Origin: Colletes latitarsis | Taxonomy: Eukaryota > Arthropoda > Insecta > Hymenoptera > Colletidae | Assembly: GCF_051014445.1 (NCBI RefSeq) | Contig: NW_027488378.1 | Location: 1,302,001 to 1,366,000 of the forward strand | DNA: 64,000 bases | Reading direction: 5' to 3' | Shown: one piece after another, positions 40,402 to 53,471 of the stretch | Layout of the letters: each line of letters begins with the position of its first letter | Numbering within the stretch: position 1 is the first letter of the stretch | The notes under the pieces: generated by a model | Told to the model about the DNA's origin: nothing | The model's input: the letters and a program-made list of their open reading frames with translations, nothing else | Databases searched by the model: none | Program-made: the position numbers and the translations under genes

Positions 40402-42540
40402 CGCTTTTTTCGCCTACTTGTTGGCCAGATCCTGGGCGTTTTCTGGTTCGGCACACGTAGTAATGTGGAACCACACCGAAACAGGCAATTAAACCTGGTT
40501 CCGATTAATATTTTAGAGGATAAACCCGGTTATGTCTGAGTTAGGTCTGGGATTTGCCCTCATCTCGCACATACTTTCGCTTCTTTCGCATACTTGTTGG
40601 CCAGATAATGGGCTTTTTCTGGGTTGGATCACTTAGTAGTGTGGTACCACACTGAAACAGCGAGTTAAACCTGGATTCAATCTATATATTAGAAGATAAC
40701 CCCGGTTCAGTCTGAGTTACGTCTGGGATTTGCCTTCATCTCGCACATACTTTCGCTTCTTTCGCATACTTGTTGGCCAGATCCTGGGCGTTTTCTGGTT
40801 TGAATCACGCAGTAATGTGGTACCACACTGCAACAGTGAGTTAAACCTGGATTCAATCTATATTTTACAGGATAACACCGGTTAGGTCAGGGATAGGTAT
40901 CGTATTTGCCATGATGTGGCCCATATTTTCGCATTTTTCGCCTACTTCTTGGCCATATCCTGGGCGTTTTCTGGGTTGGATTACGTAGTCATGTGGTACC
41001 AAACTGAAACAGTGAGTTAAACCTGGATTCAATCTATATTTAAGAGGATAACACCGGTTAGGTCAAGGTTAGGTCTGGTATTTTCCATCATCTGGCACAT
41101 ACTTTCGCTTTTTTCGCCTACTTGTTGGCCAGATCCTGGGCGTTTTCTGGTTTGGATCACGTAGTAATGTGGTACCACACCGAAACAGGCAATTAAAACT
41201 GGTTCCGATTAATACATTAGAGGATATCCCCGGTTAAGTCTGAGTTAGGTCTGGGATTTGCCCTCATCTCGCACATACTCTCCCTTTTTCGCCTACTTGT
41301 TGGCCAGATCATGGGCGTTTTCTGGTTTGGATCACGTAGTAATGTGGTACCACACCGAAACAGGCAATTAAACCTGGTTCCGATTAATACTTTAGAGGAT
41401 AACCACGGTTAAGTCTGAGTTAGGTCTGGGATTTTCCCTCATATCGCACATACTTTCGCTTCTTTCGCATACCTGTTGGTGAGATGCTGGGCTTTTTCTG
41501 GTTCGGAACACGTAGTAATGTGGTACCACACTGATACAGGCAATTAAATCTGGTTTCGATGAATGTTTTAGAGGATGACACCGGTTAGGTCTGGGTTAGA
41601 TCTGTTATTTTCCATCATCTGGCTCATACTTTCGCAGTCTTCACCTTCTTGTTGGCCAGATCCTGGGCGTTTTCTAGGTTGGATCACGCAGTATTGTGGT
41701 ACCACACTGAAACAGTGAGTTAAACCTGGATTCAATCTATATTTTAGAGGATAACACCGGTTGGGTACGGGTTAGGTCTGGTATTTGCCATCATCTGGCT
41801 CATGCTTTCGCATTTTTCGCCTACTTGTTGGCCAGATCCTGGGCGTTTTCGAGGTTGGATCACGTAGTATTGTGGGACCACACTGAAACAGTGAGTTAAA
41901 CCTGGATGCAATCTATATTTTAGAGGATAACACCGGTTAGGTCAGGGTTAGGTCTGTTATTTTCCATCATCTGGCTCATACTTTCGCATTCTTCACCTTC
42001 TTGTTGGTCAGATGCTGGGCTTTTTCTGGGTTGTATCACGTAGTAGTGTGGTACCACACTGACACAGTGAATTAATCCTGGAGTCGATCTATATTTTAGA
42101 GGACAACACCGGTTAGGTCAGGGTTAGGTCTGGTGTTTGCCATCATCCGGCTCATAGTTTCGCATTTTTCGCATACTTGTTGGCCAGATGCTGGGCTTTT
42201 TCTGGGTTTTATCACGTAGTAGTGTGGTACCACACTGAAACAGTGAATTAATCCTGGAGTCGATCTACATTTTAGAGGATAACACCGGTTAGGTCAGGGT
42301 TAGGTCTGGTATTTGCCATCATCCGGCTCATACTTTCGAATTCTTCGCATACTTGTTGGCCTGATCCTGGGCGTTTTCTAGGTTGGATCACGTAGTAATG
42401 TGGTACCACACTGAAACAGTAAGGTAAGCCTGGGTACGATCAATATTTTAGACGATAACACCGGTTAGGTCAGGGTTAGTTCTTGTATTTGCTATCATCT
42501 GGCTCATACTTTCGCATTTTTCGCATACTTTTTGGCCAGA

Positions 42541-43560
42541 TACAAGGCTTTTTCTGGGTTGGATCACGTAGTAATGTTGTACCACACTGCAACAGTGAAC
42601 TAAACCTGGATTCAGTCTATATTTTAGAGGATAACACCGGTTAGGTCAGGGTTATGTCTGGGATTTCTCCTCATCTCGCACATACTTTCGCTTCTTTCGT
42701 ATACTTGTTGGTCATATGCTCGGCTTTTTCTGGGTTTTATCACGTAGTAGTGTGGTACCACACTGAAACAGTGAGATGAACCTGGATTCAACCTATATTT
42801 TAGAGGATAACATCGGTTAGGTCAGGGTTAGGTCTCGTATTTGCCATCATCTGGCTCATACTTTCGCATTTTTCGCATACTTTTTGGCCAGATACAAGGC
42901 TTTTTCTGGGTTGGATCACGTAGTAATGTTGTACCACACTGCAACAGTGAACTAAACCTGGATTCAATCTATATTTTAGAGGATAACACCGGTTATGTCT
43001 GGGATTTCTCCTCATCTCGCACATACTTTCGCTTCTTTCGTATACTTGTTGGTCATATGCTCGGCTTTTTCTGGGTTTTATCACGTAGTAGTGTGGTACC
43101 ACACTGAAACAGTGAGATGAACCTGGATTCAACCTATATTTTAGAGGATAACATCGGTTAGGTCAGGGTTAGGTCTCGTATTTGCCATCATCTGGCTCAT
43201 ACTTTCGCATTTTTCGCATACTTTTTGGCCAGATACAAGGCTTTTTCTGGGTTGGATCACGTAGTAATGTTGTACCACACTGCAACAGTGAACTAAACCT
43301 GGATTCAATCTATATTTTAGAGGATAATACCGGTTAGGTCAGGGTTATGTCTGGGATTTCTCCTCATCTCGCACATACTTTCGCTTCTTTCGTATACTTG
43401 TTGGTCATATGCTCGGCTTTTTCTGGGTTTTATCACGTAGTAGTGTGGTACCACACTGAAACAGTGAGATGAACCTGGATTCAACCTATATTTTAGAGGA
43501 TAACATCGGTTAGGTCAGGGTTAGGTCTCGTATTTGCCATCATCTGGCTCATACTTTCGC
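42541..43560. repeat. Dimeric higher-order repeat, three tandem copies
   Basis: Landmark TACAAGGCTTTTTCTGGG occurs at 42541, 42893 and 43234, spacings 352 (2 x 176) and 341 (352 minus 11). Each dimer joins a type A monomer with a variant containing GGTCATATGCTCGGC and GGGTTTTATCACG. The 11-bp difference is loss of one TTAGG-bearing 11-mer in the copy near 42990. The third copy fades out at about 43560. Confidence 0.88.
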
Positions 43561-46500
43561 ATTCTTCGCACACTTGTTGGCCAGTTCCTGGGAGTTTTCT
43601 GGCTTGGATCAGGTAGTAATATGGTACCACACTGAAACTGTGAGTTAAACCTGGATTCAATGTATGGTTTAGAGGATAACAACGGTTAGGTCAGGGTTAG
43701 GTCTGGTATTTGCCACTGATACTTTCGCATTTTTCGCCTACTTGTTGGCCAGATCCTGGGCGTTTTCTAGGTTGGATCACGTAGTAATGTGGTGCCACAC
43801 TGAAACAGTGAGGTAAGCCTGCGTACGATCAATATTTTAGACCATAACACCGGTTAGGTCAGGGTTAGTTCTGGTACATGCCATCATCTGGCTCATACTT
43901 TCACATTTTTCGCATACTTGATTGCAAGATCCTGGGCTTTGTCTAGTTTGGATCACGTAGTAATGTAGGACCACACCGAAACAGGCAATTAAACCTAGTT
44001 CCGATTAATACATTAGAGGATAACCCCGGTTAAGCCTGAGTTAGGTCTGGGATTTGCCCTCATCTCGCACATACTTTCGCTTCTTTCGCATACTTGTTGG
44101 CCAGATGCTGTGCTTTTTCTGGGTTGGATCATGTAGTAATATTGTACCACACGGCAACAGTGAGCTAAACCTGAATTCAATCTATATTTTAGAGGATAAC
44201 ACCGGTTAGGTCAGGGTTAGGTCTGGTATTTGCCACCATCTGGCTCATACTTTCGCATTTTACGCATACTTGTTGGCCTGATTCTGGGCGTTTTCTGGTT
44301 TCGGATCACGTAGTAATATTGTACCACACTGCAACAGTGAGCTACACCTGGATTCAATCTATATAATCGAGGATAACACCGGTTTGGTCAGGGTTAGTTC
44401 TGGTATTCTCCATCATATATCTCATACTTTCGCATTTTTCGTATACATGTTGGCCATATCCCGGGCTTTTGCTGGTATGGATCACGTAGTATTGTGGTTC
44501 CACCCTGAAACAGTGAGCTACACCTGGATTCAATCTATATTTTAGAGGATAACACCGGTTAGGTCAGAATTAGGTCTGGTATTTGCCATCATCTGGCTCA
44601 TACTTTCGCATTTTTCGCATACTTGTTGGCCTGATCCTGGGCGTTTTCTGGTTTGGATCACGTAGTAATGTTGTACCACACTGAAATAGTGAGTTAAACC
44701 TGGATTCAATCTATATTATCGAGGATAACACCGGTTAGGTCTGGGTTAGGTCTGGTATTTGCCATCATCTGGCTCATACTTTCGCATTTTTCGCCTACTT
44801 GTTGGCCAGATCCTGGGCGTTTTCTAGGTTGGATCACGTAGTAATGCGGTACCACACTGAAACGGTGAGTTAAACCAGGATTCAATCTATATTTTAGAGG
44901 ATAACACCGGTTAGGTCAGAGTTAGGTCTGGTATTTGCCATCATCTGGCTCATACTTTCGCATTTTTCGCATACTTGTTAGCCAGATCGTGGGCGTTTTC
45001 TAAGTTGGATCACGTAGTATTGTGGTACCACACTGAAACAGTGAGTTAATCCTGGATTCAATCTATATTTTAGAGGATAACACCGGTTTGGTCAGGGTTA
45101 GGTCTGGTATTTTCCATCATCTGCCTCATACTTTCGCATTTTTCGCCTACTTGTTGGCCAGATCGTGGGCGTTTTCTAGGTTGGATCACGTAGTAGTGTG
45201 GTGCCACATTGAAACAGTGAATTAATCCTGGATTCGATCTATATTTTAGAGGATAACATCGGTTAGGTCAGGATTAGGTATGGTGCTTGATATTATCTAG
45301 ATCATACTTTCGCATTTTTCGCTTACTTGTTGGCCAGATCGTGGGCGTTTTCTAGGTTGGATCACGTAGTATTGTGGTACCACACTGAAACAGTGAGTTA
45401 ATCCTGGATTCAATCTACATTTTAGAGGATAACACCGGTTTGGTCAGGGTTAGGTCTGGTATTTGCCATCATCTGGCTCATACTTTCGCATTTTTCGCAT
45501 ACTTGTTGGCCAGATCCTGGGCGTTTTCTAGGTTGGATCACGCAGTAATGTTGTACCACACTGCAACAGTGAGCTAAACCTGGATTCAATCTATATTTTA
45601 GAGGACAACACCGGTTAGGTCAGAGTTAGGTCTGGTATTTGCCCATGATCTGGCTCATGCTTTCGCATTTTTCGCATACTTGTTGGCCTGATCCTGGCCG
45701 TTTTCTAGGTTGGATCACGTAGTAATGTGATACCACACTGAAACTGTGAGGTAAGCCTGGGTATGATCAATATTTTAGACGATAACACCGGTTAGGTCAG
45801 GGTTAGTTCTGGAATTTGCTATCATCTGGTTCATACTTTCGCATTTTTCGCATACTTGTTGGCCAGATGCTGGGCTTTTTCTGGGTTGGATCACGTAGTA
45901 GTGTGGTACCACACTGAAACAGTGAATTAATCCTGGATTCGATCTATATTTTAGAGGATAGCACCGGTTAGGTCAGGGGTAGGTCTGGTGCTTGATATTA
46001 TCTAGCTCATACTTACGCATTTTTCGCTTACTTGTTGGCCAGATCGTGGGCGTTTTCTAGGTTGGATCACGTAGTATTGTGGTACCACACTGAAACAGTG
46101 AGTTAATCCTGGATTCAATCTATATTTTAGAGGATAACACCGGTTTGGTCAGGGTTAGGTCTGGTATTTGCCATCATCTGGCTCATACTTTCGCATTTTT
46201 CGCATACTTGTTGGCCAGATCCTGGGAGTTTTATGGCTTGCATCAGGTAGTAATGTGGTACCACACTGAAACAGTGAGTTAAACCTGGATTCAATCTATA
46301 TTCTAGAGGATAACAGCGGTTAGGTCAGGGTTAGGTCTGGTATTTGATATTATCTGGCTCATACTTTTGCATTTTTCGCATACTTGTTGGCCAGATGCTG
46401 GGCTTTTTCTGGGTTGGATCACGTAGTAGTGTGGTACCACACTGTAGCAGTGAGTTAAACTTGGATTCAATCTATATATTAGAGGATAACACCAGTTACG

Positions 46501-47520
46501 TCAGGGTTTGGTCTGATATTTGCCATCATCTGGCTCATACTTTCGCATTCTTCGCACACTTGTTGGCCAGATCCTGGGCATTTTCTGGTTTGCGTCACGT
46601 AGTAATGTTGTACCACACTGCAACAGTGAGTTAAACCTGGATTCAATGTATATTTTACAGGATAACACCGGTTTGGTCAGGGTTAGGTCTGGTATTTGCC
46701 ATCATCTGGCTGATACTTTCGCATTTTTCGCATAATTGTTGGACAGATCCTGGGCCTTTTCTAGGTTGGATCACGTAGTAATGTGGTACCACACTGAAAC
46801 AGTGAGTGAAACCTGGATTCAATCTATATTTTAGAGGATATAACCGGTTAGGTCAGAGTTAGGTCTGGTATTTGCCATCATCTGGCTCATACTTTCGCAT
46901 TTTTCACATGCTTGTTGGCCAGATCCTGGGCATTTTCTGGTTTGGCTCACGTAGTAATGTTGTACCACACTGCAACAGTGAGTTAAACCTGGATTCAATC
47001 TATATTTTAGAGGATAACACCGGTTTGGTCAGTGTTAGGTCTGGTATTTGCCATCATCTGGCTCATACTTCCGCATTTTTCGCATACTTGTTGGCCTGAT
47101 CCTGGGCGTTTTCTAGGTTGGATCACGTAGTAATGTGGTGCCACACTGAAACAGTGAGGTAAGCCTGCGTACGATCAATATTTTAGACGATAACACCGGT
47201 TAGGTCAGGGTTAGTTCTGGTACATGCCATCATCTGGCTCATACTTTCATATTTTTCGCATACTTGATTGCAAGATCCTGGGCTTCGTCTGGTTTGGATC
47301 ACGTAGTAATGTAGGACCACACCGAAACAGGCAATTAAACCTAGATCCGATTAATACATTAGAGGATAACCCCGTTTAAGTCTGAGTTAGGTCTGGGATT
47401 TGCCCTCATCTCGCACATACTTTCGCTTCCTTCGCATACTTGTTGGCCAAATGCTGGGCTTTTTCTGGTTTGGCTCACGTAGTAATATTGTACCACACTG
47501 CAACAGTGAGTTAATCCTGG

Positions 47521-48378
47521 ATTCAATCTATATTTTAGAGGATAACACCGGTTAGGTCAGGGTTAGGTCAGGTATTTGCCATCATCTGGCTCATACTTTC
47601 GCATTTTTCGCATACTTGTTGGCCTGATCCTTGGCGTTTTCTAAGTTGGATCACGTAGAAATGTGGTACCACACTGAAACAGTGAGGTAAGCCTGGGTAC
47701 GATCAATATTTTAGACGATAACACCGGTTAGGTCAGGGTTAGTTCTGGTATTTGCTATCATCTGGCTCATACTTTCGCATTTTTCGCATACTTGTTGGCC
47801 AGATGCTGGGCATTTCCTGGGTTGGATCACGTAGTAATGTGGTACCACACTGAAACAGTGAGCTAAACCTGGATTCAATCTATATTTTAGAGGATAACAC
47901 CGGTTAGGTCAGTGTGAGGTCTGGTATTTGCCATCATCTGGCTCATACTTTCGCATTTTACGCATACTTGTTGGCCTGATTCTGGGCGTTTTCTGGTTTG
48001 GATCACGTAGCAATATTGTACCACACTGCAACAGTGAGTGAAACCTGGATTCAATCTATATTATCGAGGATAACACCGGTTACGTCAGGGTTAGATCTGG
48101 TATTTTCCATCATATATCTCATACTTTCGCATTTTTCGTATACATGTTGGCCATATCCCGGGCTTTTGCTGGTATGGATCACGTAGTATTGTGGTACCAC
48201 ACTGAAACAGCGGGTTCAACCGGGATCCTATCAATACTTCAGAGGATAACACCGGTTAGGTCTGGGATTTGCCCTCATCTCGCTCATGCTTTTGCATTTT
48301 AGCATAATTGTTGGCCAAATGCTGGGCGTTTTCTCGGTTGGATCACGTAGTAATGAGTTACCACACTGAAACAGTGAG
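47521..48378. repeat. Satellite segment duplicated at 52614-53471
   Basis: About 858 bp repeated with a constant offset of 5093 bp. By eye only a few substitutions separate the copies (for example CTAAGTTGG against CTCAGTTGG, GTGTGAGGTC against GTGTGGGGTC). It contains a type C composite and ends within the hairpin motif CACTGAAACAGTG, where the copies diverge. The copies are not adjacent, so this is a dispersed duplication or the remains of a larger tandem one. Confidence 0.8.
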
Positions 48379-51300
48379 GTAAGCCTGGGTACGATCAATA
48401 TTTTAGACGATAACACCGGTTAGGTCAGGGTTAGTTCTGGTATTTGCTATCATCTGGCTCATACTTTCGCACTTTTCGCATACTTTTTGGCCAGATGCTG
48501 GGCTTTTTCTGGGTTGGATCACGTAGTAGTGTGGTACCACACTGAAACAGTGAATTAATCCTGGATTGGATCTATATTTTAGAGGATAACACCGGTTAGG
48601 TCACGGTTAGGTCTGGTACATGCCATCATCTGGCTCATACTTTCGCATTTTTCGCATAATTGTTGGACAGATCCTGGGCGTTTTCTAGGTAGGATCACGT
48701 AGTAATGCAGTTCCACACTGAAACGGTGAGTTAAACCTGGATTCAATCTACATTTTAGAGGATAACAGCGGTTAGGTCAGGGTTAGGTCTGGTATTTGCC
48801 ATCATCTGGCTGATACTTTCGCAGTTTTCGCACACTTGTTGGCCAGATCCTGGCCTTTTTTTGGTTTGGATCACGTAGTAATGTTGTACCACACTGCAAC
48901 AGTGAACTAAACCTGGATTCAATCTATATTTTAGAGGATAACACCGGTTAGGTCAGGGTTATGTCTGGGATTTGTCCTCATCTCGCACATACTTTCGCTT
49001 CTTTCGTATACTTGTTGGCCAGATGCTGGGCTTTTTCTGGGTTGGATCACGTAGTAGTGTGGTACCACACTGCAGCAGTGCGTTAAACTTGGATTCAATC
49101 TATTTTTTAGAGGATAACTCCGGTTAGGTCAGGGTTAGGTCTGGTATTTGATATTATCTGGCTCATACTTTCGCATTTTTCGCATACTTGTTGGCCAGAT
49201 CCTGGGCACTTTCTGGTTTGGGTCACGTAGTAATGTTGTACCACACTGCAACAGCGAGTTAAACCTGAATTCAATCTATATTTTAGGGGATAACACCGGT
49301 TTGGTCAGGGTTAGGTCTGGTATTTGCCATCATCTGGCACATACTTGCGCATTTTTCGCATACTTGTTGGCCTGATCCTGGGCGTTTTCTAGGTTGGATC
49401 ACGTAGTAATGTGGTACCACACTGAAACAGTGAGGTAAGCCTGGGTACGATCAATATTTTAGACGATAACACCGGTTAGGTCGGGGTTAGTTCTGGTACA
49501 TGCCATCATCTGGCTCATACTTTCACATTTTTCGCATACTTGTTGGCCTGATCCTGGGCGTTTTCTGGTTTGGATCACGTAGTAATGTGGTACCACACTG
49601 AAATAGTGAGTTAGACCTGGATTCAATCTATATTATCGAGGATAACACCGGTTAGGTCTGGGTTAGGTCTAGTATTTGCCATCATCTGGCTCATACTTTC
49701 GCATTTTTCGCATACTTGTTGGCCTGATCCTGGGCGTTTTCTGGTTTGGATCACGTAGTAATGTGGTACCACACTGCAACAGTGAGCTACACCTGGATTC
49801 AATCTATATTTTAGAGGATAACACCGGTTAGGTCAGGGTTAGGTCTGGTATTTGCCATCATCTGGCTCATACTTTCGCATTTTTCGCCTACTTGTTGGCG
49901 AGATCCTGGGCGTTTTCTAGGTTGGATCACGCAGTAATGTTGTACCACACTGCAACAGTGAGTTAAATCTGGATTCAATCTATATTTTAGAGGATAACAC
50001 CGGTTAGGTCAGAGTTAGGACTGGTATTTGCCATCATCTGGCTCATACTTTCGCATTTTTCGCATACTTGTTGGCCTGATCCTGGGCGTTTTCTGGTTTG
50101 GATCACGTAGTAATGTGGTACCACACTGAAATAGTGAGTTAGACATGGATTCAATCTATATTATCGAGGATAACACCGGTTAGGTCTGGGTTAGGTCTGG
50201 TATTTTCCATCATCTGGCTCATACTTTCGCATTTTTCGCATACTTGTTGGCCTGATCCTGGGCGTTTTCTAGGTTGGATCACGTAGTATTGTGGTACCAC
50301 ACTGAAACAGTGAGTTAATCCTGGATTCAATCTATATTTTAGAGGATAACACCGGTTTGGTCAGGGTTAGGTCTGGTATTTGCCATCATCTGGCTCATAC
50401 TTTCGCATTTTTCGCCTACTTGTTGGCCAGATCCTGGGCGTTTTCTAGGTTGGATCACGTAGTAATGCGGTACCACACTGAAACGGTGAGTTAAACCTGG
50501 ATTCAATCTATATTTTAGAGGATAACACCGGTTAGGTCAGGATTAGGTCTGGTGTTTGATATTATCTAGCTCATACTTACGCATTTTTCGCCTACTTGTT
50601 GGCCAGATCCTGGGCGTTTTCTAGGATGGATCACGTAGTATTGTGGTACTACACTGAAACAGTGAGTTAATCCTGGATTCAATCTATATTTTAGAGGATA
50701 ACACCGGTTTGGTCAGGGTTAGGTCTGGTATTTGCCATCATCTGGCTCATACTTTCGCATTTTTCGCCTACTTGTTGGCCAGATCCTGGGCGTTTTCTAG
50801 GTTGGATCACGCAGTAATGTTGTACCACACTGCAACAGTGAGTTAAACCTGGATTCAATCTATATTTTAGAGGATAACACCGGTTAGGTCAGAGTTAGGT
50901 CTGGTATTTGCCATCATCTGGCTCATACTTTCGCATTTTTCGCATACTTGTTGGCCATATGCTGGGCTTTTTCTGGGTTGGATCACGTAGTAGTGTGGTG
51001 CCACACTGAAACAGTGAATTAATCCTGGATTCGATCTATATTTTAGAGGATAACACCGGCTAGGTCAGGATTAGGTCTGGTGTTTGATATTATCTAGCTC
51101 ATAGTTACGCATTTTTCGCCTACTTGTTGGCCAGATCGTGGGCGTTTTCTAGGTTGGATCACGTAGTATTGTGGTACCACACTGAAACAGTGAGTTAATC
51201 CTGGATTCAATCTATATTTTAGAGGATAACACCGGTTTGGTCAGGGTTAGGTCTTGTATTTGCCATCATCTGGCTCATACTTTCGCATTTTTCGCATACT

Positions 51301-52613
51301 TGTTGGCCTGATCCTGGGCGTTTTCTAGGTTGGATCACGTAGTATTGTGGTACCACACTGAAACAGTGAGTTAATCCTGGATTCAATCTATATTTTAGAG
51401 GATAACACCGGTTTGGTCAGGGTTAGTTCTGGTACATGCCATCATCTGGCACATACTTTCACATTTTTCGCATACTTGTTGGCCAGATGCTGGGCTTTTG
51501 CTGGGTTGGATCACGTAGTAGTGCGGTACCATACTGCAGCAGTGAGTTAAACTTGGATTCAATCAATTTTTTAGAGGATAACACCGGTTAGGTCAGGGTT
51601 AGGTCTGGTATTTGATATTACCTGGCTCATACTTTCGCATTTTTCGCATATTTGTTGGCCAGATCCAGGGCATTTTCTGGGTTGGATCACGTAGTAGTGT
51701 GGTACCACACTGAAACAGTGAATTAATCCTGGATTCGATCTATATTTTAGAGGATAACACCGGTTAGGTCAGGGGTAGGTCTGGTATTTGCCATCATCTG
51801 GCTCATACTTTCGCATTTTTCGCAAACTTGTTGGTCAGATCCTGGGCTTTTTCTGGGTTGGATCACGTAGTAGTGTGGTATCACACTGAAACAGTGAGTT
51901 CAACCTGGATTCAATCTATATTTTAGAGGATAACACCGGTTAGGTCAGGTTTAGGTCTGGTTTTTGCCGTCATCTTGCTCATACTTCCGCATTTTTTGCA
52001 TACTTGTTGGCCAGATCCTGGCCTTTTTCTGGTTCGGAACACGTAGTAATGTGGTACCACACTGATACAGTCAATTGAACCTGGTTTCGATCAATGTTTT
52101 AGAGGATGACACCGGTTAGGTCAGGGTTAGGCCTGGTATTTGCCATCATCTGGCTCATACTTTCGCATTCTTCGCATACATGTTGGCCAGATCCTGGGCT
52201 TTTTCTGGTTTGGATCACGTAGAAATGTAGGACCACACCGAAACAGGCAATTAAACCTGGTTCCGATTAATACATTGGAGGATAACCCTGGTTAAGTCTG
52301 AGTCAGGTCCGGGATTTGCCCTCATCTCGCACATGCTTTCGCTTCTTTTCGCATACTTGTTGGCCAGATCCTGGGCTCTTTCTGGTTCGGAACACGTAGT
52401 AATGTGGTACCACACTGATACAGTCAATTGAACCTCGTTTTGATCAATGTTATACAGGATGACACCGGTTAGGTCAGGGTTAGGTCTGATATTTGCCATC
52501 ATCTGGCTCATACTTTCACATTCTTTGCATACTTGTTGGTCAGATCCTGGGCTTTTTTTGGTTTGCATCAGGTAGTAATGCCGTACCACACTGCAGCAGT
52601 GAGTTAAACCTGG

Positions 52614-53471
52614 ATTCAATCTATATTTTAGAGGATAACACCGGTTAGGTCAGGGTTAGGTCAGGTATTTGCCATCATCTGGCTCATACTTTCGCATTTT
52701 TCGCATACTTGTTGGCCTGATCCTTGGCGTTTTCTCAGTTGGATCACGTAGAAATGTGGTACCACACTGAAACAGTGAGGTAAGCCTGGGTACGATCAAT
52801 ATTTTAGACGATAACACCGGTTAGGTCAGGGTTAGTTCTGGTATTTGCTATCATCTGGCTCATACTTTCGCATTTTTCGCATACTTGTTGGCCAGATGCT
52901 GGGCATTTCCTGGGTTGGATCACGTAGTAATGTGGTACCACACTGAAACAGTGAGCTAAACCTGGATTCAATCTATATTTTAGAGGATAACACCGGTTAG
53001 GTCAGTGTGGGGTCTGGTATTTGCCATCATCTGGCTCATACTTTCCCATTTTACGCATACTTGTTGGCCTGATTCTGGGCGTTTTCTGGTTTGGATCACG
53101 TAGCAATATTGTACCACACTGCAACAGTGAGTGAAACCTGGATTCAATCTATATTATCGAGGATAACACCGGTTACGTCAGGGTTAGATCTGGTATTTTC
53201 CATCATATATCTCATACTTTCGCATTTTTCGTATACATGTTGGCCATATCCCGGGCTTTTGCTGGTATGGATCACGTAGTATTGTGGTACCACACTGAAA
53301 CAGCGGGTTCAACCGGGATCCTATCAATACTTTAGAGGATAACACCGGTTAGGTCTGGGATTTGCCCTCATCTCGCTCATGCTTTTGCATTTTAGCATAA
53401 TTGTTGGCCAAATGCTGGGCGTTTTCTCGGTTGGATCACGTAGTAATGAGTTACCACACTGAAACAGTGAG
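52614..53471. repeat. Second copy of the 858-bp satellite segment
   Basis: Counterpart of 47521-48378 (offset 5093). Both copies contain the same rare features: GAGTTACCACACTG with a broken palindrome, and TTTTAGCATAATTGTTGGCC. Confidence 0.8.

Noticed and set aside
40061..40539. Open frames of 69-129 codons across the 40.1-kb insertion
   Set aside because: They read through the poly(T) run and GC-rich 3' UTR of the retrotransposon fragment; Lys or Phe runs come from the homopolymer.
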